The notes under the pieces are model-generated. The model had not been told where the DNA came from. It saw only the letters and a list, made by a program, of their open reading frames with translations, and ran no database searches. From contig NC_079492.1 of the NCBI RefSeq assembly GCF_020520425.1, forward strand, positions 140,434,361-140,498,360: a stretch of 64,000 bases of DNA. Direction: 5' to 3'. The DNA is from Spinacia oleracea. Taxonomy: Eukaryota; Streptophyta; Magnoliopsida; Caryophyllales; Amaranthaceae. A program made the position numbers and the translations under genes. Each line of letters begins with the position of its first letter. The stretch's first letter is position 1. Positions 1 through 9,137 of this stretch are shown here, piece by piece.

Positions 1-587
1 AAGTTTACTCCTGGGCTTCTGGTAGATCACTGGCAAAGACCTGAAGCAGGGCATTAAGGACTTTTACTATTACTTCTAACAATCTCGCCTTACTAGGAAT
101 AGTCTCTCCCAAGTAGTTAATCCTTCTGAGAAGTTCACATATTTAACAAATTTAGAAATGGCATAAACAAAGCAAGTTATAGACAGTCACAGACATGAGA
201 CATCGTATTATCGAATTTATATTTCACATTCAAACTAGGATTGGAAATTCTATGTAGGAAGCTATGAGAATGTGAATACTGTCAAATCTTTCATTCAGCT
301 ATTTCAAGCTTTGTTGCAGTTAATCAAATGATATCAGCACATTTACATAACGAAAGGTTTCGAGTTCTTAATGAAGCAGATTGCCTTGTATGGCATAGAC
401 AATTAAAGTAATAAACTTGTATATTGAACATAATCCACATACATAAAAGAGTAACAAAAGGTTGTCCAATGTAGACCACCTCTAGTTTCTATTTTTGGTC
501 CTAATAATATACACAAAAGGAAAAGAAACCAATATCATTACCAACAAAATATAGATAATAACATACTGTACAATTTTTTTGAGTGTG
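1..587 (-). other. 3' flank / 3'UTR of the PYRP2-like gene
   Basis: Non-coding AT-rich DNA downstream of the minus-strand HAD gene. Its right part presumably holds the 3'UTR of that gene. I see no coding segment, RNA gene or clear repeat in it, and cannot place the polyadenylation site. Confidence 0.5.
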
Positions 588-1739
588 TTACCAGAAGATA
601 TCATCCACTCCTGTTGGCCTGGACGACCTGTCTTCCTCGATTTCTTCCTCCATCTCCAACTCCGGTTCTTGAAATTCAGGCGATTCTACAGCAGCAAGAT
701 TCTTTAGATCCACAACTGAAAGCTCGTCTAAATGCCTGACAACCATATCTGCAGCACCAAGCTCATAGACGGGATGCTTGCTAGCAACAGCCACACACTT
801 CATCCGGGCATCATGTGCTGCTTCCACAGTCTGGTTCGAGTTCCCAAACACAATGCACCTCTCCGGTATAAATTTCAGAAGTTGTGCCGCGTATATGAAC
901 ATCTCGGGATCAGGCTTACCCCTGTGAACATCCTCAGCAGCAACAATCACACTGAACACCCCTTCAATCCCAATATCCCCAATTGCAGCCTCCAAAGTTT
1001 TTCTAGGGCGAGTAGAAACAAGTGCCATGGGAATTTTATATGTCATGAGTATATCCACAAATTCCCTAGACCCTGATCTCAAACTATAAATACCACCTTG
1101 TAATCTCTGATATATCTCCTCTTTCCTCAAACCCAACCTTCGAAGCTCACCTGGATCTCTAGACCAGCACAGGACTTCAGAAATCGCTTGTTCGTTTTTC
1201 ATCCCTTCTACCCTTTTAAGTAGGAAAGTCGGTGGAGGTGTCTTTCCTTCTTCTTGAGAAAGAGTTAACCAAGCTTGCTTCTCAAGATCAGGATTATCAT
1301 CAATTATAACACCTTCCCACTCAAATATAGCACCTAGCCAACCACAACCCATCCTTTCAAGCCGAAGCAAAGGGTTATGCAAAGATGGATTATCAGCCTT
1401 GTTATTTGGAGGCCAAACGCCCGGTATTGAATCAGTGTCAGAATCAATGTTATAGTTCCAAGTTCGTGGTATTTGTTCCTCTTCTTTAAAGGCGTAAGCC
1501 TCTTGTGTCAATTCCACTGCAAGAGCTACAATAGAACCCCTTGATCTCATAACTACCCTCTCAACTCTCTTCTTGTGTAAACATTGATTCAGAGCCATCT
1601 TTCCCCCTATTAACCTTGCCACCGGGAACCGGCAACTCCCCGTAGATTTTTTCCTGTAACTAGCATCCCCCGGACCTCGGCCACCGTATAGCGGCCGGTA
1701 GCCTACAAGAGATGTAGTTGCAATTGCCTCAACCATCAT
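588..1739 (-). CDS. PYRP2: HAD-like chloroplast protein, PYRP2-type 5-amino-6-(5-phospho-D-ribitylamino)uracil phosphatase
   Basis: Single coding exon of 383 aa, starting at the first true ATG (1739; upstream in-frame codons are TTG and GTG). Residues 1 to about 60 are rich in S, R and G with few acids, as in a plastid transit peptide. A HAD fold follows: motif I region GAIFEWEGVI (E140-W-E142), motif II VSTRPR (about 242-246), motif III Lys in RGKPDP (K275), and motif IV region VFGNSNQTVEAA (N300). The tail is acidic. The order and wording match Arabidopsis At4g11570 as I remember it (AtPyrP2), which dephosphorylates the pyrimidine intermediate of riboflavin synthesis in the plastid. Oddly, the usual DxD nucleophile pair reads ExE and the motif IV acid reads Asn; I recall the same in the Arabidopsis protein, so this is probably a family trait rather than damage. 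Assignment is by family resemblance. Confidence 0.85.
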   Translation of the reverse strand: MMVEAIATTSLVGYRPLYGGRGPGDASYRKKSTGSCRFPVARLIGGKMALNQCLHKKRVERVVMRSRGSIVALAVELTQEAYAFKEEEQIPRTWNYNIDSDTDSIPGVWPPNNKADNPSLHNPLLRLERMGCGWLGAIFEWEGVIIDDNPDLEKQAWLTLSQEEGKTPPPTFLLKRVEGMKNEQAISEVLCWSRDPGELRRLGLRKEEIYQRLQGGIYSLRSGSREFVDILMTYKIPMALVSTRPRKTLEAAIGDIGIEGVFSVIVAAEDVHRGKPDPEMFIYAAQLLKFIPERCIVFGNSNQTVEAAHDARMKCVAVASKHPVYELGAADMVVRHLDELSVVDLKNLAAVESPEFQEPELEMEEEIEEDRSSRPTGVDDIFW

Positions 1740-2245
1740 CACCAATCAATTACTTAATTAATCGAATTTACTAATCACTAATTCCCCTCTTCTCTCTTTC
1801 CCTTATTAAACCAATCTAGGTAATAGTTATTCACCAAAATAAGCTCAATTTCACCAGGCTGATTTTGATTATTGACCGATAAACCTAAACAATTTATCAA
1901 GTTCAACCAAATTTATGAAGCTCAACAAATCAAAGCTCTAAATTATAGTAAATAAAATCAAACACCCACAAAACCCATTAACCTAATTAATCTAAAAAAC
2001 CCCAAACCAGATTATGTGTAGCTCAAATTCTTCAACTTTTAGGAAATCCACAAACCCCAACAATATTTACAACAAACAAACAGAAATAATTATATATATT
2101 ATCCAGAAATCAAATCTAAATTATTATAAAAAAAAACCTATAGATATTATATTTACAAAGAGATAGGAGTGAGAGAGAGGAACCTGGTTTGCTGCTAATT
2201 TGGAGGAGATTTGAGAATTATGTAGAGAGAGAGGGAGAGAGAAAT
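1740..2245 (-). other. 5'UTR and 5'UTR intron of the PYRP2-like gene
   Basis: On the minus strand a CT-rich leader runs from about 2240 to a clear donor, CAG|GTTCC, with the exon ending at 2184. A likely acceptor lies about 1770-1815 (CCTAG or similar), shortly before the ATG at 1739. The leader has the pyrimidine-rich character (CTCTCTCT) common in plant 5'UTRs. The acceptor is not certain. Confidence 0.55.
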
Positions 2246-2260
2246 AAAGAGATTTTTCAG

Positions 2261-2272
2261 GAAATATATAAA
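2261..2272 (-). promoter_or_regulatory. TATA box of the PYRP2-like gene
   Basis: The minus strand reads TTTATATATTTC here, followed about 30 bases downstream by the CT-rich leader. Position and sequence fit a core promoter. No transcript evidence. Confidence 0.55.
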
Positions 2273-3082
2273 AGGAAGGATCTTTATTTATTTATTTTCT
2301 AAAAAAAGGAAAAGAAAAGTTGAATTTGGATATAATTGTGGTGTACAAACAGCAAGGCTGCTTTTTTTCAATTTTTACGAGATTAATTTGGTAAAAATTA
2401 TGACGTCACCTACTGGGTTTGGACCGCAAAAATAGGGTTTGATAACAGACACGTGTTTTATTATAGAGCTTTTAGTTTTGCTTTGTTGGATGAGTACGGA
2501 ATACTACTTGCTTTAACTTCAAGGTTGGTCTTCTATTTAATGAAGCAATTCAATTCAATATGTCTTGCCCAAATTTATCTCTTTCTAACGAATCTAGATG
2601 ATTGCCGAACAAGGAAAGTCTAAATATAATCTTATCCGTTTCTTTTTATTATAAATACTTTAATTTTGGGTCTTTTTATTGAATCTAACATGAAGTATTA
2701 ATTGGTATCTTAAACAAAGTAAATGAGTAATGAATAATCTAATCTTTTATACCCATCCTCTTTTATTAGACCTAAGTGATCACCAGCTAACAAGGTCACC
2801 CTCCTACTTTCGTAAAAAAAAAAAAATTAGTACTAGCGTGTACTCTCATCTACTTCTCTCTCCAGAGGCTCTTGTAAAAAAAAGTTTAAAAAGAAATGTA
2901 TTTTTTATAATGGACTTATGACAACGTGTCACATGGACAACTGAAATGGTGTACTATATGTTTTAGCTATTAGATGCAATAAAAGCGGATGAGTAACAAA
3001 GGTTGGATTATTAAAAAAAACAAACGCTCAAAAGTTGGATTATTCTCCTTTGGTTTTATGTATCTTCAAAAGAACAATGATA
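2273..3082. other. intergenic, no gene seen
   Basis: AT-rich DNA upstream of the PYRP2-like promoter. It includes ACGTG-type motifs near 2450, which could be promoter elements. No coding region or well-bounded repeat is visible. Confidence 0.5.
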
Positions 3083-3399
3083 CTCCCCCCGTCCCATAAT
3101 TATTGTCATGTTTGACCAAAAACACGGATTTTAAGAAAAGTGGAATATAGTACATGAAAAAAGTGGAATAAAGTACAAATGATGATTGAGTTGTATGAAA
3201 AATTGGAATAAAGTACATGTGAAAGAGAATATAGGATATAGGAAAGTGGAATATAGTATATGGGTGGGGTTTTCAATACATTTTTAATTAATATAGTACA
3301 TGAGAAAGTGGGGACCTTAGTATACAAAATTAGAAACAGAACTATAATTTTGGAACGCCCGATTTAGAAAACAGGACAATAATTTTGGGACGGAGGGAG
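3083..3399. mobile_element. Stowaway-type MITE
   Basis: 317 bp flanked by TA (3081-3082 and 3400-3401). The left terminus is CTCCCCCCGTCCCATAATT, and the right end is its inverted partner AATTTTGGGACGGAGGGAG. Termini CTCCCTCCGTCCC with a TA target duplication are the hallmark of Stowaway (Tc1/mariner) MITEs. No transposase is encoded. Confidence 0.85.
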
Positions 3400-3865
3400 T
3401 AATAATTAATTATTAAAAGAACACATAAAAATGTGAGCGGAACATAATTTTGACATACATTCTTACCTATTCTTTGTTTCAAGTGAGCCTGAAGTGAGCC
3501 TGAGAAGATTTTAATTTCTAATTAAATATCCTTAACTCTTTTATGTTTCACCATGGCATTTTTACGTGCAATTTTATGTCTGGTCATGGGTTGAGCCGTT
3601 GAGGACAAATTCTAATATATGCTCCGTATAAAAGGCAGTCTAACCAGTCTAATTAGTTCGATTATATAGCATTAGAGTTGATAATGTCGTACAATTAATA
3701 ATAAAATAACTGATCATATCAAAATATTTAGTTGTGCATAGATCTTCATAAATTTTGTATAAGAATACAATACAAACATAATATTTCTGAAAAAATTATA
3801 AGGTGACAAATTTAAGACTAACTAGCTTAGATCCCGTGCGCGCACGGATTATGATCAATCTTTTT
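3400..3865. other. intergenic, with one ACTAG hairpin motif
   Basis: AT-rich spacer with no gene. At 3830-3852 it holds the motif ACTAG followed by a GC hairpin (CCCGTGCGCGCACGG), a form seen twice more near 56.2 and 56.55 kb. Confidence 0.5.
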
Positions 3866-4191
3866 TACTCCCTCCGTCTCTTTTTGTTTTTTACGTATTC
3901 CATTTTGGGTGTTTCATTTTGTTCTTTACATTTCCTTTTATATTGTCACATAATGCATTAATATTCTATCATAATTTGTGAACAAATATTATTTTAGCCA
4001 ATTAAATCCATTGGACATTAAATATTTCTCATTTTCCCAATGTCAGATTTTTGATAAAAGTGAAAACATTATAAATAAACGTAATTTTTCTTGTTTAAAT
4101 AAAAAAAGTAGAGGAATATCAATGCACATTAAATAGTCGTTAAATCGCGTGAAAAACATCAAACGTAAAAAACAAAAAGAGACGGAGGGAG
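3866..4191. mobile_element. Stowaway-type MITE
   Basis: 326 bp flanked by TA. Left end CTCCCTCCGTCTCTTTTTG; right end CAAAAAGAGACGGAGGGAG. The inner sequence (TTTACGTATTCC, GGGTGTTTCATTTTG) is shared with the elements at 7.3, 7.9 and 38.4 kb, so these four form one subfamily. Confidence 0.85.
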
Positions 4192-6340
4192 TATAAAATA
4201 TTTAACTACATATCCCCAAACTACTACATAATTATAAATAGCATATTATATATGTGTAATATGCTATTTTGACCGTCATATCGAATAAATATGTTTTCTA
4301 TTATTAATGTACCGATTTGACTAAAATATTATAAAAAAATATTTAGCAAAATTATTATTACGTGGTATCTACTATTGCCATAATTTTATAAACTAATATT
4401 TTTTCCATACATAGATAGTTTATAAAAAGGGTAGAGAATAAAAATAAAATAAACTAAGGTATATATTTTAGAAAAATATTTTAGGCGGAAAAATTTTACA
4501 CCAGAAAGTGACCTGTGTCATTCCTGATGTCTGTTTTAGTATAAAGTAATAGATACAACCGGAAAAAAGTAGAAATAAAATAAAAATCATAGCTTAATTC
4601 TAGATATTATCTAAATCTACATCATCAAAGCTTGCTTTTATTGACTTGGTAAACACCTCCTCCCCCCAACACCAATTAGAGTGACAAGTCTTCTCCTACT
4701 TTTTCTTACCCAACTTGGAATATGATAACATTTTACTTCATATTAACATTTGTTTTTGATATGTTAGTTAAAATTTGAAGTAAGAATTAATACTGTATGA
4801 GAATAGCGTAAATGTAAAGTTGTCATAAGAAAGTTCTTTTTCTCACCGGTTGGCATAGGCATGTTTAATTTGTATAAATTGCATATCTCCATGTGCATAG
4901 TTTTTTTTTCTTGACGTACCAAAAAGCATGGAGCTAAATATGCCATGAATTAAAATGTCAAAGGCAATACTCAAATAGTACTCCATTTTAACAATACGAA
5001 TGATTTACGCAATCAAATAAAAACATAACAATCTCATTCAATGGAAACAGTAAGTGTTACTTTTGTTCAAGTTTTTAAATAAATGTCAATGACTCAATGG
5101 ATGACTACGTATAGTACTACTATTGATGCCTTCTAGAAACCAATTCGTAATTGAAGTCTGAATCAATTACTGTATAAGAAGTTTCTCCAGAGGAACTTGC
5201 TTGTTTATATGGAATGTAGTGGGTTATCGCTTTCCGATTTCCTCCATCTCCATCTTTACGGATTCTACAAATTTAGTTCATAACTTATAGCAAGAAGGGC
5301 GTCACTCAGATGTTACTCAGGCTTGAACGCTCTCATGCATCCTATTAGTTCATATCGGATCGATTTAATCGGATAGCGGATTGAAACAAGTCGAATTGAA
5401 ATAGGGTTGACCGGGTTATAACGGGTTCGGATTCCTATTGGTTCAAGTTAATCAGTAGTCGGATGTAGTGATCCAAGTCAGATCAATTCGGATGATGATA
5501 TCGACGATTTAATTAGTTAGAGGACAAAGATGATAACTAATTTTTTAAATTATTAAGAATTTAATTAAGGTCAATAATATAAGTTAGTGAGAATTCCGTA
5601 AATTGTATATAACTTGGTTTAATAATCGATAACGATAAACTAATAATGAATAAAGTTTATTATTAGTTCGTATCAACAAAACATGTATTAATTAATTAGC
5701 TAGTAAAGTTATTTATAAACGATAATATAATGGTGAACTAACAACTACTTAAATAAGTTTAGTTATCCTAGTAAGTGCATGATGCCACGAAAATCAAAGG
5801 GGATTGAGAGACTTTTTTTTATTACACTACAAAGAACAAATTGAAGAAAAAATGGAGAAGAAGATGGTGAAGAAGACAGAGGTAAGAGGAGAGAGAATAA
5901 GATTTTTTTTTTTAAATGTTTCTTAGTTAGGGGGGGGGGATTCTTGGAGGGAAAAACTGAAGGAAAAAAAAAATCGTTAAATGGGGTCAACACGTGGAGG
6001 TCAACGTCGGAAAATTGGCTTTGACCGCCGAGAACTGGGTCTTGGTCCCTATTCACAACAAAAAGACCTGATTTGGGTCCTATCTCACAACTTTTTTTTA
6101 AAATGTCCCTTGTCACAATTTTTGGATTATAAAAGGTCCTTTCTGACAAAAATCTCTTTTAATAATTGATTTTCAATTACATGGAAACATAATGAGGTCT
6201 CAAAAGTAAAAAAGAAAGTTTTGGTTCTAAAAGGTGAAAAAACGAAAAGGTTAATTCTTAAAATTTGGATTTGCTTTAACCTTTTAACCCAAAAAGACCT
6301 AACTTTTTAAAGTACTCTAGTTAAATTTGAGGATTATTCT
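4192..6340. other. intergenic, no gene seen
   Basis: AT-rich sequence with low-complexity runs. Around 5340-5480 is a GGTTCGG/CGGAT-rich patch like decayed plant repeats. A 128-codon open frame at 5763-6149 (minus) is low complexity, carries poly-S/poly-K stretches and matches no family I know, so I do not call it a gene. Confidence 0.45.
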
Positions 6341-6343
6341 TGT

Positions 6344-6690
6344 GTGGACTTGGTCCACAATAATATTAGTGTGGATCCAAAATCAATAATTTTCTCTAAC
6401 ACTCATTTACATATATAGAGACTTTCATATAGTAAGATTATTGACTATAATAAATTATACACCAAATTTTTTTAGATATAGTAACCGTTTTTTGAATCAT
6501 AGTAACATTATGTATTTTAAAAGTGAATTGTGACTTAAAATCACATTATTCAAGCACAATATGTATCAACGACACCAATTTGATATTTTTATCATAATAA
6601 TCCTAATAAACAAGCCAAAATAAATCTGGTACAAGTTGCTGACCTTTTTTTAGGCATTGTCCACGGTAAATTTAGTGTGGACCAAGTCCA
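6344..6690. mobile_element. short element with GGTCCAC hairpin ends
   Basis: About 345 bp. Both ends carry a palindrome of the form GGTCCAC..GTGGA (6352-6377 and 6659-6682), and the outer ends are inverted repeats of each other (TGGACTTGGTCCAC at the left, its complement at the right). Three ATAGTAAC/ATAGTAAG motifs lie inside (about 6428, 6476, 6497). The same ends and motif occur in the 4.6 kb element at 16.4 kb, so this looks like its short derivative. No convincing target duplication was found. Confidence 0.5.
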
Positions 6691-6797
6691 TTTAAGAATT
6701 AATGTAAGGGCGAAAAAGGAAATGAGGTCCCAAAAGGTGAAAAAAAAAGTAATAGGTAATACACGGTACAAAACCAAAAAGTTGAACCCTAAATATT

Positions 6798-7150
6798 AGA
6801 GCAACAATAAGGGGGGATTCTTATGTATTGCTCTTAATCTCTCTCATGTGTCACATAAGCACCAACTCAAAATAAGAGTCTCTTCCCCAAAAATTGTGGA
6901 AGTGGACTAACTCTTAACACTAGCTCTTATTCCATCTTACCATACTTTTTAATTTTATTTTCATGCAAAAAAAGAATGTAGCACTAGCTCTTATTTGTAA
7001 TTAGCTCTTATTTCAGAAAGTTATCTTTCAAACTCTAATTAAGAGCCTCTCAATCTCCACCTAAGAGCTAACTCTTATTTGTTTTCTCTCTTTAAGAGCC
7101 CCTTAAGAAGTTAAGAGACTCTCCTAATTCATGCTTTTAGCTTAGCAAGG
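6798..7150. repeat. TAAGAG/CTCTTA-rich segment
   Basis: About 350 bp in which TAAGAG or its complement recurs many times, starting at TTAGAGCAACAATAAGG and ending near CTTAGCAAGG. It resembles a non-autonomous element, but I could not define matching termini. Confidence 0.35.
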
Positions 7151-7319
7151 ACTCTAACGTAATATTTGACCATTAATATATCCAATTTCATATCAGATAA
7201 AATTATTAAAGTTGATATGTTGAATATGTATATATCGAGATCCATCTAACAAAATCTCATATGATAATGTTATGATATACTTTATAATATAGTGTAAATT
7301 TATGATCAAAATTTGCATA

Positions 7320-7534
7320 CTCCCTCGGTCCCTTTTTGTTCTTTACGTATTTCATTTCGGGTGTCTCGTTTTGTTCTTTAGTCTTTACATTGAGAAATTT
7401 TCCTTTTATATTACGGGGTATCAAATAAATGCCTTAATATTCTATCAAAATTTGTTCTCAATTACACTTTTTTAGGACATTAAAACTTTATCATTTTTTC
7501 AATGTCAAATTTTTAATAAAAGTGTAAATATTAA
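7320..7534. mobile_element. truncated Stowaway-type MITE
   Basis: Begins after TA with CTCCCTCGGTCCCTTTTTG and shares the inner sequence of the 3866-4191 element. Its right half is absent; the sequence passes directly into the Harbinger-like element at 7535. No right terminus was found beyond that insertion. Confidence 0.7.
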
Positions 7535-7798
7535 GAGGGTGTTTGGTTCGCGGTTTCTAGGTATGAGGTATGAGTTTAAAATGGTCTAAACTCATACCAT
7601 GTATTTGGTTAGAGTTTTAAACACATACCTCAACCCCCAAAGTATGGGGTTTAGAAACCCGGGGGGGTGGGTATGACTCATACCTTTACTCTAGTTATCA
7701 AACAAAAGGAAAAAATACTCATCCCTAATTCGAACCAAACACAAGTTATTATCATTTCTGATTCCAACCCCTTACCAGTTTGCGAACCAAACGCCCCC
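7535..7798. mobile_element. PIF/Harbinger (Tourist)-like MITE
   Basis: About 264 bp. Left end GAGGGTGTTTGGTTCGC, right end GCGAACCAAACGCCCCC: inverted copies with two mismatches. Both ends abut TTAA. Termini of the GGGTGTTTGGTT kind with a TTA/TAA target fit Harbinger/Tourist elements. The exact edge is ambiguous by one or two bases because TTAA is itself palindromic. Confidence 0.7.
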
Positions 7799-7918
7799 TT
7801 AAGAATAGAAGTGATACTGTATGGTAATCCATTTACTCTCTCCGTCCCAAAATATAGTGCACGTTTGACTATAAATACGAGAATTAAGAAAAATGATAAC
7901 ATAGATTATAAAACAATA

Positions 7919-8604
7919 CTCCCTCCGTTTCTTTTTGTTTGTTACGTATTCATTTTAGGGTGTTTCACAATGTTTGTTACGTGGGATGTTATAACAGATG
8001 CAAAGAAAGAATAAAGAACATAATAAAGAACGCAGAGAATTTTAAGTGGTTCACTAACAATGTGTTAGCTACGTCCACAGGCAGAGGGGAAGAATTTTTT
8101 ATTGATCTTGAGGAGTACAGATTACAGAATACGACTAGGTTATGACCTAAAAAGTTTATATAGTACTCTCTAGACAGATGCGGAAAAGCCCAGAAAATAG
8201 GCCCAAAACAGATAACCCTAGTCCAGAATAACAGATACCGGTGCTGGGGCGTTGCAGTAAGGGGCTTGACCGATTCAAGGCATTATTCTAACATGGGAGA
8301 ATCTTTCCTTTTATAAATTTATTATATTGTCATTTTTTGTGCCAGCTTTTAGTTTTAATTGGTCCAATTTTTTCAACTCATTAAATTTCTTTACAATTTC
8401 CAAGTATGTTAAGTTAGCAATCTGTGTGCTTTTCCATTACTGGTTCGTTTTGATAAATAAAACAATCTTATTGGTTATTGTAATGATTAATGGATTGAAG
8501 TTTTACTTGGGTTTATTTTTTAACAAAAAAGAAAAAAAATCTTTATTATACGTTAATAAACGTGCAAAAGTCCAAACGTAACAAACAAAATGAAACGGAG
8601 GGAG
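7919..8604. mobile_element. Stowaway-type MITE carrying a nested solo LTR
   Basis: TA-flanked, ends CTCCCTCCGTTTCTTTTTG and AAATGAAACGGAGGGAG. Without the solo LTR at 7987-8293 it is about 375 bp, the size of its relatives at 3.9 and 38.4 kb. Homology to those relatives resumes on the far side of the LTR (TTTCCTTTTATA). Confidence 0.8.
7987..8293. mobile_element. solo LTR, 307 bp
   Basis: Starts TGTTATAACAG and ends TTATTCTAACA, with terminal TG..CA and the short inverted TGTTA/TAACA of an LTR. It is flanked on both sides by the 5-bp duplication TGGGA (7982-7986 and 8294-8298). It interrupts a Stowaway sequence known from other copies in the window. An internal TTTATATAG could be an LTR promoter. 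No internal retrotransposon sequence remains, as expected from recombination between two LTRs. The superfamily is not determinable. Confidence 0.8.
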
Positions 8605-8862
8605 TAATTATTTGCCCTTTCAAGATAAAATACATGTTAGGTGACTGACTTTTAGGAAGAGAGAAATTAGGGATCAAAGGTGTGTACATAATAAATGAGC
8701 CTCAAAAACATAAAAATCAAACACATGGGTTGAACAAAATTCAGAAAATACAATTTTCAAAGTAAAAATTCTGACCTTTTTAATGTTTCAAAATAGAAAT
8801 AGGCATATTATTCAGAGACACCATTTTAGAAAAACAGACACTATATTTTTGGTCAGAGAGAG

Positions 8863-9137
8863 TATAAGAGTACCTCTCGAACGAGTCCGGATCCTATAGT
8901 GTTTTAATAAAATTCTACAAGATAGAGTTGTATCTAAACCATACATTTTAAAATCAATAGATCACATTGATGAGAAAAAATGAGAGAATTTTTGAAAAGA
9001 TAATATATTAATTATTAATTTTTTAAAACTCAATGGTTGACATTACCATCCGGAACAAAATAAGTTAACTCTATTCCTCCGAAGCTTTGGCGGGGGAAAC
9101 CCGTTTTTCTGTAACCCAGAGAAAGGAAAGAAGAAAA
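8863..9137 (+). other. upstream region of the first short BAH gene
   Basis: Holds the probable promoter and 5'UTR. The part near 9083-9120 (AAGCTTTGG..GGGGGAAA) is matched upstream of the second copy at about 13.78 kb, showing that the duplicated unit includes the leader. Confidence 0.45.

Larger units (their letters stand above)
7836..8862. mobile_element. Stowaway-type MITE carrying a nested Stowaway
   Basis: Left end after TA: CTCTCTCCGTCCCAAAATATAGTGC. Right end before TA: GACACTATATTTTTGGTCAGAGAGAG. These are inverted partners. The element is split by a second Stowaway at 7919-8604, leaving about 340 bp of its own sequence. Confidence 0.75.

Noticed and set aside
1740-1745. Longer start for the PYRP2-like protein at 1745
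   Set aside because: The codons at that place are TTG and GTG; the first ATG is at 1739.
5763-6149. 128-codon open frame on the minus strand
   Set aside because: Low complexity with homopolymer-derived Ser and Lys runs, no family resemblance and no splice context.
9087-9137. Longer N-terminus of short BAH gene 1 from 9087
   Set aside because: That frame begins at TTG. The ATG at 9138 aligns with the start of copy 2.
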